Positions 25,001 to 36,885 of a stretch of 64,000 nt of DNA are shown piece by piece. The notes under the pieces were generated by a model. It was not told where the DNA came from and did not search any database. It saw only the letters and a list, made by a program, of their open reading frames with translations. The number at the start of each line of letters is the position of its first letter. Positions within the stretch are counted from its first letter, which is position 1. The stretch comes from Pomacea canaliculata (Eukaryota > Mollusca > Gastropoda > Architaenioglossa > Ampullariidae). The stretch spans positions 2,329,371 through 2,393,370 of the forward strand of contig NC_037592.1 in NCBI RefSeq assembly GCF_003073045.1, written 5' to 3'. Both the position numbers and the translations under genes were made by a program.

Positions 25001-28000
25001 AGCTCTTACACTCTTCTGGACATTTTTTTACATGGCCCGGCGACAAGGATCAGTGTTAGAAATTCTTTTAGGAGGCAATGCAGGAAGTAAACAAAACTAG
25101 TTACGTGCATTTGCCCAGTTAACCAGTCCACATGGGAGTGTCAAGAGACTTGAAGTCTGAAGCCCCAACTTGTGTGTATAGATATATTTGTGGGTGTGAT
25201 AAGAGGATGCATATTCCTGTTTTATCGGTTGTGGTGACTTTTCCTTCGTCAAAGAACTTCGCCGCCGCCAAGTCGTGTCTTAGGAGATGACGGACTAAGG
25301 AGTTAGAAAGTATCACAACCTGTGTGTTGTCTGCGGTATCAGATGTGGCTCAGGAGTGTATGGTGTGTATCCGGGATATGTATTTAGTATCCTGTTGCAG
25401 TGTGTGTGTGTGATGGGGCGAGGGGGTTCATTCTGCACAAGATTCAAGACATTTATTGCCAGAGACTCTGTCCAAACAAGGCACGATGCATTCGTACACC
25501 GTGAGAACAGAGGTCGGGTGACTGGCAGAATGCGGTGCTCGTGTGAACAAACAAGATTCCTTCCTGTCCACTGTTCACTGTTCCCGTAGGTCCTGTTTCA
25601 TTTCTGATATTCGACTTTTCAAGCTCACTCTAAGGGTAAAAAGGCTTTGCCACTTATTAGATATGTTATAAATATTAGCGATGGCGATATTAAGACCTTC
25701 TATTTGAAATCTTGAGCTCCGTATGCCCAGTGGCGGCAATAGCATTCTACCAGTCTTGGCATTGGTTCTAGTTTCTTAACTAGCTATTCCGCCGTTCATT
25801 GTTTTATTGACTGCGCACGCCTTCACAATGTTTACCACATGGCCCTAATTTGCAGTGAATACAAGCCGCTCTAGAAGTTTAATATGATTAGTTTAAAAAT
25901 TCCAGCATAGTTAAAAGGACTTCATGATAGTGTACTTTGAATCCACGCAAAAACTGAATGCTTGCTTTCCTTCAATGCTTCGAAAGACTTTTATTCAAAA
26001 TTAGTACTGTTCATTTATTTGCTAACTGGATGATTCGAGGAAAACTGAACACAAGACAGAAACATTCTTCGCATGTCAAAATTGGGCGATAGTGTTAACT
26101 AAGGTGCCGTTGAATTGTCCGAATTTTAGTTGTGTTTGTTTGTTTGTTTGTTTGTTTTTACGTTGGTTGGCTAGTTGATGTATTGAATTTTTAACCCCCT
26201 ACCTTCCTTCAAACAACAAGAACTGCATGATTCGCTGTGCATGGTGGCACGTGCAATGTCATTTCCGGTGTGAACGAATCTGTGTACATCCAGTTAAGTC
26301 TGACTTGCAGTGTTTGAATAACTGATTGTAACACCTTTGAAACCAAACCATTTGTTGTTTTTCTATCAGTGGAAAGTTCAACTCTGCTGAGTCGTTTCCT
26401 AATCTACCAGTTGTTACTAAGCCTTGCAGTGTCTTCGCGTTCGTTCAGATCATTCATGCATGCAGGATGTAACAAAAATTAATGAGATCTTCCATTTGGG
26501 ATTTTTAATCTTTGTTCTTTGCAGTAGGGTTATGTAGTGCTGCCATCGGGGAAGCTAGTGTACAACTAGCGACATTCAAGCTTGTATTGTCATGTACGGC
26601 GTCTACCCCCAACTTCCGTTCCGTTACACTGATAGGACGGTTAGTCCTTCGCCTCCACGGTCGCTAATGATTTACCAGACCCAGGACGCATCTTACATAG
26701 GAGGAAGGAGAGTATTTTTTTCTCTGCTCCTACCACTCACGTGCAGAACATAATTTAACTTCATAATCAGCAATGAAAATGAAGTTCTTTAAATAGATTA
26801 GCTGGTTTCGTTGAAGCATACATAACGCAGTGGTTCAGTAGGTTCAGTTCTTAAGCCATTATTTTTTTGTTGATATACGTTTTGTTTTTGTTCTGGAAAG
26901 CGTATGCGTTTGTGCGTGTATGCTTTAACTCAACAACTCGACAAGTGTGCAGAAGGTAACGTTGGAGTTTAGCTTATTTTTTTAATGTAGGTTTTGTTTG
27001 GGGCAGAAAATCTTGGTCAAAGTCAGGTCAGTGACTGAAGTGAGTGGGGGAAATATTAGCAGGAGGGAAGGACGCTAAATGTGTCTGAACGACTCATCAC
27101 GAGCTCTGGTGTGTTTTTATATGAGATAGATGATGACAGGAGTGGGGGAAGAATATAAGGTTCGTGAAATGAGCTTCCGCTTCATGGTACCTTGACCAAG
27201 TTCTTGTAGGCTACTATTTATCAGGATTTCACTTTATATTTAATCATATATCTCTCTCTGCACAGTTTAATATTTCACATTCTTCCTTTGGAGGATTTTT
27301 CCTTTGTATTTTATGTATGACGCAAGTATTGCAAGACCTGTACATACATTGTTTGTATCTAAAATTCCTTAACTTCTGTGATCGTCCATTGCATATTGGC
27401 CTAGTAGCTGGACTATATCGCAGCTGGTTTTGGGTTTGTCTTATTCAAATGTTCTTTGCACTCCTTTCCCACTTTCCTCATTTAAGCGAGGAACTTGCAA
27501 CAATGGACCGTATTTAGACCTGTCCCCCTCCGCCATTCCTGCAAAAAAAAAACCCCCAAAAATTTCAAAGTTTGGTCTTCAATGAAACACTTGAAGATTT
27601 TGTCATTGTTATTCTTGGCAGTTGATTGTTCTGAGCAGTTTTGTTGATCACACTAAAATGTCAGTAGCTTAAACATAAAGAAAAATAAATTGCTTGAGAG
27701 GGCGCTGGCATACAACGATTGGCAACCCTTTATGTGATTGTGAGAGGTGTTAAGTACCATGTCCGAAATCATTTATTATTTTGAAAATTCTACAGTGTGA
27801 ACTTTATAAGATAAAGGAGCGTTAATTTGTGTGGCTGCATGAAAGGAAACCGTCAAACAGAAACACAGTTTAACTTCCCCTTCCACCATCCTCTTGTTTT
27901 TCTCAGAGAGAAGGTAGTGGGGTGTGAATGCATGCTTGTCGAGCTTCACGTTGAAAAGGTTTGTTATGCTATAATATAAGACAGGTACTTTACAGTATTT

Positions 28001-28385
28001 ATATATATAAGAAAAGGAAATTTTTCCATGAAGTGTTTTTCGGTTGGGTGAGTGTTGAAAGATCTGGAGGTTTTTTGTCCCGTGTGTTCGACTTTGTTGT
28101 TGTTGGAGAAAAGATAAATTTTTCATCAACGCCACGCCCGCCATATTCTGTGCCATTCCCAGCTCCTATACCTCGGCCAGCATGTTCCCTTCAAGTTCCC
28201 CTACGAAACATTCATACGTTTCTGAAGAGTACTGTTGTTTTTGATGCTTTTCTGCCTGAAATGTCCCGTCTAATCCAGAACATTTCAGCGACTATGTCCC
28301 ATATAGAATGAAAACGTTATTTGTGGAGCGATTGCAAAGTCATGTACATATCTGTTTTGAAATACTTGCAAAGATATCGTCGCAA
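25001..28385. other. no gene seen
   Basis: Open frames here are short and have no recognisable domain. There is a (TTTG)n microsatellite at 26132-26157. Nothing else can be supported. Confidence 0.4.
26132..26157 (+). repeat. (TTTG)n microsatellite
   Basis: Tandem TTTG units in an intergenic stretch. Confidence 0.85.
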
Positions 28386-28580
28386 GGGCGGTCCGGTGGC
28401 GCAATGGTTAGCGCCTGTCACCAATACAGTGAAGGTTGGCTGTCCTGGGTTCAGCTCTCTTCTTGTGCACGCTGTTCTTTCTCTGCAAGTGGCATCTGTT
28501 TACAGGGCTGGCTGCCTTAACGGGATATGGCTTTAGTTGTTGGCGTAAAACACCAATTCCCCACCCCCATGCAAAGGGAA
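28386..28580 (+). mobile_element. tRNA-derived SINE, copy 1
   Basis: The head carries a pol III A-box-like TGGCGCAATGG followed about 45 bases later by a B-box-like GGTTCAGCTCT. The body includes AAGTGGCATCTGTTTACAGG, which matches the two other copies in this window (31906-32112 plus and 54187-54420 minus). The 3' boundary is approximate. Confidence 0.65.
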
Positions 28581-29906
28581 CGTTGAACTACCTCTTCACC
28601 GTTGCAAGATCTGCTGGCTGGGCATTAAGATATATGTTTATGGTCTTTTACCTGTCTTTTGTTAGGCTCTGCTTCCTTATACCTTGCAGCATTGACCTTT
28701 TTGTCCGCTCCGTCATTTTCTGTTGGCCTGAGGTGAGTGTGGCGGCTTGATACGCGGGCTCGTGCTTATTCCAATCCGAGCTCCTCTCACCGGCTCAGCA
28801 CATCGTAGAGGACTGAGTTGGGGGAGGTTTTCACGTTCGGGACCTTGTATACTTTGTTAATTGCTCACTTTACAACATCTCTGCATGCAGACGGCGGAGG
28901 TGGGGTGGGGGAGAGAATATCGCGGGGTCTAATCTGTGGCAAATAATAGAAAATACAACAGTTGATAACCTTGTTTACGAGATGAGTGTACACTGGAGAC
29001 GTTTGCCAGTGAGAGGAGTGTGCAGGCGTGGCGATGTTACAGGGAAGGCACACGGTGATGTCTTTGTCAGACACAAATATAGCAGCGTGGTTGTGTACGA
29101 GCTCTAGGACTACTGACATTATCTACAGTCTACACGTACATCACGTAGGCCGTGACGGCAAGGGACGCTATTCTGGTTGCTGAAGAGTGGATGCGAGAGT
29201 AGTCCTCCCTTTCGCACACAGAGAGAGAGAAGCAGTGTGGCGGAGCGTGTGGACAAATTCGTGATTAGCATATCAAATAACATAATGAATAGCTAGGAGA
29301 GACTGGTAGATATAAACCCTTTGTTTTCACTGAGGTCTCAATAAAGAGAAAGCCTGCAAAATCTGAAATATATAAGCTATCCCTTTTCCTATTTAACATC
29401 TTAACACACGTAAGTTAGCATCCTACCAAAACAATTTTGTTCCCCGCATGCTGCTGTGTAAGCTGTTTACTAGCTAACTGCTCACCTGTTAACTCCCTTG
29501 GGTTCTGCACCATGTTTTCACTTGTTTTCTGTAGCCCTTGCTAGCACCATGCACCATAGGCATTTGACTACTCGGCTTTACCTCCATTACCTACCCCAGT
29601 TTCCTGACCACATTGTGTGACCTTTTACTGGAAGGGTGATTCCAGCATTGCCTGGGGCGAGGACTTGGGGGTGTAGGCTCTGTGTACATTTTTCTTTAAA
29701 CTTCTTCTACAACTATTGCTACAATTACTTCAGCTACTTCAGTCTTGTAATGAATTTGACAACCAACACTGTTAGATGACACGATTCAATAAACTGTTTT
29801 ATATTTTTCACGTTTTTGAGTGTGTTGATCATTGGTGATTTGATGGTCCGCTCTCGCTCTCTCTCTCTCTGTTTTTCTGTGATTCTTCAGTCTGTCACAC
29901 TCGCGC

Positions 29907-29928
29907 TTTTTTTTTTTTTTTTTTTTTT
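29907..29928 (+). repeat. 22-base poly-T tract
   Basis: An uninterrupted T run lies just downstream of a (CT)n tract. It could be the reversed tail of a retroposed sequence, but no body is recognisable next to it. Confidence 0.85.
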
Positions 29929-30739
29929 GAGGGTATAAGGAATCCCTTGTAATTAAACGTGTTTTGCATTTCAAGAAGATATCGAAATATTTCATTGCTA
30001 AAATGATGCTAGGCTCTTATTTTCTTTTTAAAATGGTGTGTGAGAAAACTTGGTACAGTATATGTACACCAACGCGCGTACACAGAGACACAAGTAACTT
30101 CATTTCCTTTGCAGAAACAAGCTGGTATCTTATTTTGATCTTAAGCTATTTTCTAAAGACAAATTCAGCTTTCAATGATTTCGTGTTTAGAAATAGGATC
30201 GTAAGATTTCTAATGGCTTCGATTTGAGGATGGAGGGGCGGGTGTTTTTAGCCGAGCTAGCAGCCGTCATTACAAGGCAAAGCAGCCGGCAGTCGCAAGT
30301 ACAGAGAAACAATAGACTAGTATGCCCTAGACGAGATCTGGACCCAATAAATCTGATAAACATGTCGATCAAATATGTTTACAACGGTTGTGTCATTAAA
30401 AGAATCTTCCAGCCATGTTGTCATGTCACTTTTTCAAAACAAATCACCGGGTCCCCTTTCAAATTCATGGTGTGCATAGGAGAAACATGGATGTTGATGT
30501 TGGTCTCTTGCACATCGGTAGTGTTTGCTGTCGCCAGCATGGGTCGGTTCTATCTAGGCAGGTCAGTAGTCCAAAATTATTAGAAGGTGTGTGGGGGTGG
30601 GACGTGCAATTTATGTGTGTGTGTGAGAGAGAGAGAAAGAGAAAAGGTGTGTTGTGTGTGTGTTAGAATGGAAGCGTTTGTTTATATGTATGTGTGAGAG
30701 AATGACAATAATTATGTATCTATAAATTATTATTGTTGC

Positions 30740-30777
30740 TGCTGTTTTTAGTATTAATAACAATACTAAAAACAGCA
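30740..30777. repeat. perfect 16-bp inverted repeat with 6-base loop
   Basis: Arms TGCTGTTTTTAGTATT (30740-30755) and its exact reverse complement (30762-30777) surround the loop AATAAC. A third partial copy (AAAACAGCATT) follows at about 30810. The loop is too short for a usual microRNA precursor. Confidence 0.8.
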
Positions 30778-31370
30778 TTGTATAGTGCAAGATGGCATAA
30801 GCACGGTTAAAAACAGCATTAAGTAATCGTTGGCGGTGCATTCACGTTCATACTGTAATTAGTTCCGGACTCGCGAACAGGCATTCAACAATTATAGACA
30901 GCTTGAGTGTGTAATAGATTGAGTGTGCTTCAGTGCAAACGCTTCCTCTGCATCTCTGCATTACAACCCTGTTTTGTAAACTTTGTTTAGATGTATTACC
31001 CTCAGGGAGGGTGACAGATGGATAGGCAAATTAAGTGCTGAATGTGTTTATATGTTGGAATGCTAAAGAACACGCGACCTTGTCAACCTATTGGCCTGCA
31101 CCTTCTCGTCACCAACTGAAGATGATAATAACAACGGGCAATTAGTCACCACGGGGCTTGGTTAAACAAACCTGGAATTTTTCATAAACAATGCACATGC
31201 ATTAACTTTGCTGATTGCGAGCAAAATACGGTCGCTACGTGACTCACCTGGTGAAGAGTAAGCTGACCGATATATGTGGTTACAAACAAGCATGTAAACT
31301 CTCACACACACCTGTTCAGATTTGCATTTTACCACTCTTATATTCTTTTACTATCGATATTATTAATGTT

Positions 31371-31414
31371 TCTGTTGCTGCTGCTGTTGCTGCTGCTCAT
31401 GATGATGATGATGC
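31371..31414 (+). repeat. trinucleotide-rich stretch (TGC/GAT units)
   Basis: Imperfect TGC repeats followed by GAT repeats in intergenic DNA; no coding context. Confidence 0.7.
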
Positions 31415-31905
31415 AGCGACATCACACGTTTGATTGACGATGTTACTTCATTCTTTTCAGCACGGGACCAAGGTATTGCGATATGCTCTTAGGCCTCTTT
31501 CTCTAAGAAATAACAACAGTTCAGTCTCTGGTTTTCCAATAATCACCAGACATCAAGCAGCGGCTCATAAACAACGCAGGTAGACAGACACCATCATCCT
31601 TCTAACAATAAACAAGCCTGTCAAGATAGACAATACATATGTATCGAGTGTGGAGAATTCACCATTCGCACGTGCACTGAAGCTTTCTTGGATCTCATGC
31701 GTGCTCAATTGGTTGTAGCTGGCATGTGCTCCTCGCTAATTTTTTTCACCCTGAAAATAAATGTTATGTCTGAAGAAAATGAGTCAAAGACAACATGGTT
31801 AAAAAATCACGAAACAGCAATAGAGGATTTATCATTTCTAAACCTTTTATTTGGCACTTACAGGGTTGGTCTTTCTGATTTTTTTTTTTTTTTTATGCAG
31901 GCATG

Positions 31906-32112
31906 GGGTGCCTGTAGTGTAGCAGTTAAAACACTTGTCACCACTGCAGTGAGCGGCTGAGGGTTCAGATCTCATCTCGGGACACTCTGTGTATGTGCCA
32001 CTTGTCCACACGGCTGGGAGTCGGGTGTTTTCTCCGGGTACTCCGGTTTCCACCCCAACCCCCATAGTGCGAAATCACATCAAGGTTGAATCACTTTCCT
32101 ACTAAATAAACC
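31906..32112 (+). mobile_element. tRNA-derived SINE, copy 2 (most complete)
   Basis: It has an A-box-like region (TGTAGTGTAGCAGTTAAAAC), then a B-box-like GGGTTCAGATCTC. The central body holds GTGCCACTTGTCCACACGG and TCTCCGGGTACTCCGGTTTC, and it ends with a short AACC-repeat tail (AAATAAACCAACCAACCA). The body motif recurs reversed at 54187-54420. A 15-base T run lies just upstream. Confidence 0.75.
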
Positions 32113-34443
32113 AACCAACCATATGCAGGAATGAGCTGACTCAAAATAAATCTGTGCTGTAGCAGTTTCCCGGATGTACGCAGTATATTTTTCTCCAGAA
32201 GGAGATCATGATCAAATGAATGCACATCGATATGTACAGGAATTTCACACATCTGTATATATTGTAACTGTCGCAATATTTGAAAAATTGTCCACACAAA
32301 AATTGTGTTTTTATCAGTTACAAAATTTGCCTTTAACCTTTTCTTCAAAATGACTTGTAAAACGAAATAAAATTTCGTTATTTCGTGAAATGCAAAAGGT
32401 CGTATTTCCTCAATGACTGGTCTTCCGGCAGGTTGGGTAAGGTCCTGACAAAGATTGGTTTTTATTTGTTTGTTTTGTTCACAAGCATCTCGTATTTTCA
32501 CACACATAGAATGTTCTCTGTGTACACACAGCACTAATACTGTCATGTGACAACCACACGTGACTCAAGATGAATATGTAATTATACCACGTGTTGTGCA
32601 TATCGGTCAAAAACACTTTTTACAAAATACAGTCACAGTCGTTGTTTAAGAGAAAGATCTTCGCAAAACTCATTGGCGTTAATTAACAGCAGACTTTGAA
32701 AGAAGTCCAGTGGTTTTCGACAACATGGGGACTTTGAGAAAAGGTTGTGCCTTGAAACATTTTTGGAGCATCAGTTTGGTCTTGCTGACGTGGCCATCTC
32801 TGGTGGATGCCATTTCTTCTTGTTGACGATTTTCCGGGACCCTAACGATGTTTTTCTTAATTTGTGCTTTCAAGGCATGGTGTATATTGTGAGATGTCTC
32901 ACATTTGCAAGAAAGTTTGTTCAAAACAGACAAAAGCCATAATATTGTTACCTATTCCTCGGCCTTTAACCCCTCACACTTCTAATACGACAATAGTATA
33001 GTGATGGTCCATGTCGGAATGGAGGATTTACGTGGAGACTACGTGGTTTGAATGCTCTCAGACAAAACGTGATTGTTGCACTCTGTCGTGACCTCAGTCT
33101 TCTCCATTGCTGACCTCACGGTGATGGTGAAGGTACAACAAACCTACACAGCAGATATTTTGTTCGTGGGGAGAGTCTGCCGGAAGTCAGCCGTGTATCT
33201 GGTGTAGGAAGAGTAACTTCGTCAAATCGATGTCGACGTCACTGTCAGATGTAGGTTGCATCAGACAATACTTGTGAGCAGACGACAGACGTGTCCCACA
33301 ATAAGAGCGACAATGAATTTACTCACCACTCTATGACCAGACCTCGTGGTTGCCTGTACTTATCTATATGATAAAACGTTGGCGTCTAAACCCGGAGGCT
33401 CGATGGTTCGATACCCTTGCGGCACCAAGAAACGAACTCTCCCCACTCCTGTCTTCTTGGAATTAGCACTTCTTTGATAGTTTCAGAGAGGGCCTCTGCA
33501 TCACAACTAACATTTATAGTTTTTAAGGCGGCAATCAGTTGATGCACACCACACCCTTGACTTGTATTATGCTGCTAATTCGAAAATTCTTCACAGGTGT
33601 ATACAACTTATGTGCGTCATCCAGAAATGACTAAAAGCGGGCTGAATGAGAAATTTGTGATTTAAACAGCCTGCGAAACACTGTCTTTACGGAAGTGAGC
33701 CGTTATATGACCGAGATACCCGTTAAGTCATCTCACAAGGGTGCGGGTAACCACACGAGGGACTCCGGAACTTGTCAGTCAGTGGGAGGAAAACCAAAAA
33801 CAAAACTACCTCTGGAAGTTGTATATAAAAACTTGGGAAAACACGTGGCTTATCTTTTTGGCTTCGAGAAGGACAGAAGCAGAGATGCAGCGACTACAGC
33901 CACACACGTTGAGGAGAGTCTAGACACGGACCTACTTCAGTGGTCGAGAGGTGCGCTGGAAGGAAGATGTAAATTTAATCATAGTCATCGTCGTCGTCGT
34001 CGTCGTCGTGCTAAAGGATAAATGGGCCATAGCGGCGGTGGCCTGTAAGGGGTTCACCATGTCTAGGGCATGTTACCTAAAGCCCAACAATGTCAAACTA
34101 CAGAGGTAGATAAAGAAAATTAGTTATAATAAAGCAACGAAAAGGGTAAGTCATTGCCCCTGGGCAGGTGTCTTGTCCACGTAGTTGCAAGGCAGTGTCC
34201 AGACCCTGTAGATACCCCTTTGTGGGGCTTTAGACTCCTAGTCGAAAATCACTTGAACTTACAGAGCCACTATATATTCAATACCTTCCATCCCATTAAA
34301 GAACAGAGGACAGAAACATGGCAATCTCCAGATGGTATCTGCTATATCCTGCTACCAAGGCATTTCAAATCCAGCCTCAACAAGCGAACATGACCTTGTC
34401 TTAACACGCCTGACGCTGAAACCTCCACTCTAACCCTGGATTT
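32113..34443. other. intergenic, no gene seen
   Basis: A 151-residue minus-strand frame (32546-32091) overlaps the SINE and has no recognisable domain. A (CGT)n tract lies at 33986-34009. A tRNA-like fragment with a B-box match near 33400 is too degraded to call. Confidence 0.35.
33986..34009 (+). repeat. (CGT)n microsatellite
   Basis: Eight tandem CGT/CAT-type units; they give poly-Arg in one frame, but there is no gene context. Confidence 0.85.
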
Positions 34444-35341
34444 GCCTCGAATTAATAAAATAATAATAAATGCAAGATTTGTATCGCGCATACTCACATT
34501 CATAAGCAGCATGCTTTTAGAGAACGAGACATGGACAACATACGAGGGACAGAAGAACAAACAACACATGAACGACAGAAGGAAAACAACAGTACTGATG
34601 ACGAACAAGACAAATACAGAAAACACAAAGACGAGCCAAGTAACGAGGGCTGAGAGTATCGTGATTTGCAAAAGGACGAGCATGGAAGTAGCAATAAGCG
34701 GGAAATGGGAAAGGGTGTGACGAACGACTAACATGGTGTGGACTGTTGTTAGAGGTGAGTTTTCAATGCACGTTTAAAGAATTCCGTTGTGGGTAGGTGG
34801 CGGGTACGAAAGGGAGAGAGTTCCATTGTTTTGTTGCACAGTAAATCTTGTGACCATGTTGTTGTTCTGGTGACACGAATGATTAGGATGCGATCGTCAG
34901 ACGAGGAGCGGAGTTGTCTGGCTGGGACATAAAGAAAGAGCTCAGAGAAATAATCAGGGCCGGAGCCAGCAAAGAAATTAAAGCACAGCACAGACTGTTT
35001 GTACTGGATGCCAGAAAGGATGGGAAGCCAGTGTAGAAAACGAAGGAGAGGGGTGGCGTGGTCACGTGTCCTGGCTCTAAGCACCAGACAGCAGAGTTCT
35101 GTACTTTCTGAAGCTTATGAAGAAGGTATACAGGCCAGCCTGCAGGCAAGAAGTTGCAGTAATGAAGCCGACAAAGAACAAACACACAGACGAGAGTGTT
35201 GGTAGTACGCATAGAGAGAATTTGACGGATGGCACGGGATAGTAGACACCTATGCTTGACACGCGGCCTGTACGGTAATGTCTCAGAGGACAGAAAGTGC
35301 CAGCCAGGCTGCGAGTGTACAGGTCGCAGAAGTGTTAACAC
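34444..35341 (-). pseudogene. 3' end of a CR1/L2-type non-LTR retrotransposon, frameshifted
   Basis: On the minus strand two overlapping frames encode the C-terminal part of a retroelement reverse transcriptase. The first (from 35341) carries the family landmarks RLHYCN and LHKLQKVQNSAVW. The second (from about 35084) carries LLRFLHWLPILSGIQYK and ends KRALKTHL at 34749. The switch between frames around 35060-35084 shows a frameshift. The region downstream to 34444 resembles the 3' UTR and ends in a TTATTATTATTTTATTAAT-like simple tail, typical of these 5'-truncated copies. The catalytic part of the enzyme is absent. The copy is dead. Confidence 0.8.
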
Positions 35342-35659
35342 ATTGTGGCTAAACTACGGATTGACAAAATTCAGCAGGCTAATTTTGTAGGGCCTGCAAA
35401 TGATGTTATAAATATCCATAAGGCCCTCGGAGAAAGGTTTCCCACCCCTGGCGCACACGCACCTGTCAGCTGATGTGGCGCAGAATATGAAAGTCAATTA
35501 CGACACCTGCCGAGGGCCTAAGTCTGTAGGTTCTAGTCTGGGGGTCTTGAAGGATGTTATCGTCTGTCTTCAGCTGGAAGTTCTACATGTCTTTGCAATA
35601 TTCAGTCCATCGGTTTAGAACAGCTGTGCTTTTTGAGAAAACGTGACCATTGCTGTCTT

Positions 35660-36885
35660 CAGAGGCGGCGTTAGCCATTCGCGGGGCCTGGGGCCGACCA
35701 TCATCGCGGGGCCGGGGTCATGGAGTACGTGTATCAACATCCCTATTGATGTGATGCCGGAAGCACTGATTTATATCCAGTTAGATAGGCTGCATCAATT
35801 TCGCGAAATAATGCACGAATTTAGTGTTTTAATTGTTCGTAACCTTTCCCACCGTTTGTGACTGTAGCGAAATAATATGGTGACGATAACTTCATAAACT
35901 GCTTGTCATTATTGTCGGGTTTAACGTGAAGACATGGGTTCAATAATTTGCTTAATTAGAACTTAGAAGTGTTTTCTGAACGTCAATTGTTTGTCACAAC
36001 TTGTTTAACACAGCTAGCAATAGGTCATAAAGATGACCTCGGGTAAGGTGACCAGACGTTTCGGGGGCGAAAGCGGGACGCGTGCCGATGATGGTGTCGT
36101 CACTGATCCGTACTGACAGAAAAGGTTTACCGAAAGTGGATGCCTTTGGATCGGCATCGTCTGCCAAAATGTAAAATGCACTTGTTTTCATTTTTTTTTT
36201 AAATCAGCCTAGGTTAATTTCCTAAAAATCTATTTTATCAAGTATAACAGAGTTAGAAATCGGCAGTCTGTAGCATTCCAACACCGACAAAGTAAAAAGA
36301 TAATAATAACAGACTGACATGTCTGATGGAGTCGTTAGAGGCTGCCTTCAAAGGAAAGCGAGCGACTTCCAACAGCTTCACTTTACACAATAAAGTCGGC
36401 AGGTGAAAGCCGTTATGTACTCATTTGTTGTCCATTCCATTATCACTAGGTTTGGGGTGTAGTCAGCTGCTGGCGTGGGTTGCCACTGGGAGGTGGGGGA
36501 ACAACCGTAACCAAAGAAGCTGACGAGCAGACGACCGCCGGCGATGTACCAGCGGCGCGTGCAATAAGATGTCGGCCGGCAGGTCATTGTCGTCACGGGT
36601 CAAACACCGGAGCCCACAGAGCAACGAAAAAGAAATAAGGATCAACAAGACACCGCCAAAAAGGCAAAAGCCAAAACCAAAGGCGCGGATGAGAATCAGT
36701 GTACGGTATTGTTAAAGACAAGCGGGACATGATGGACTTGCCACAAAGCCGGACATTTTATGAGCAGGCGGGACACGAGGTCAAAAGCGTCTGGTCACCT
36801 TACCTCACGGGGCTGAAGCGCGGGGCCCTTCGAGAGCGGGGCCTGGGGCGGCCGCCCCACTTGCCACCCCCAAACGCCGCCGCTG
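35660..36885. mobile_element. non-autonomous hAT-type element with perfect 8-bp target duplication
   Basis: The ends are CAGAGGCGGCGTT on the left and, reversed, CAGCGGCGGCGTT on the right, with GC-rich subterminal sequence. The host flanks carry an exact 8-base duplication, GCTGTCTT (35652-35659 and 36886-36893). The CAG...CTG ends and 8-bp duplication are diagnostic of hAT. No transposase frame is visible. A second element (36042-36804) sits inside it. Confidence 0.85.
36042..36804. mobile_element. nested inverted-repeat element inside the hAT copy
   Basis: The left end GGTAAGGTGACCAGACG is repeated as an exact reverse complement at 36788-36804, making 17-bp perfect terminal inverted repeats. 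Short GCGGGAC motifs occur just inside each end. The superfamily is not assigned and no clear target duplication was found; the terminal TAAG may belong partly to the target. Confidence 0.7.

Larger units (their letters stand above)
28581..31905. other. intergenic, low-complexity rich, no gene seen
   Basis: Contains CT-rich and poly-T tracts (29850-29928), GT/GA tracts (30617-30665), a perfect hairpin (30740-30777) and a trinucleotide-rich stretch (31371-31414). A canonical AATAAA at 29788 on plus could end an unidentified transcript. No conserved protein is visible. Confidence 0.4.

Noticed and set aside
30740..30777. Hairpin as a microRNA precursor
   Set aside because: Stem is only 16 bp with a 6-base loop, too short for a Dicer substrate.
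32091..32546. 151-codon minus-strand frame
   Set aside because: Overlaps the tail of a SINE and shows no conserved motif; probably a chance open frame.
33370..33500. tRNA-like sequence with B-box GGTTCGATACC
   Set aside because: No cloverleaf can be drawn with confidence and the body does not align with the three SINE copies; too degraded to call.
34442..34720. 92-codon plus-strand frame
   Set aside because: Lies antisense in the 3' untranslated part of the non-LTR element; no domain.
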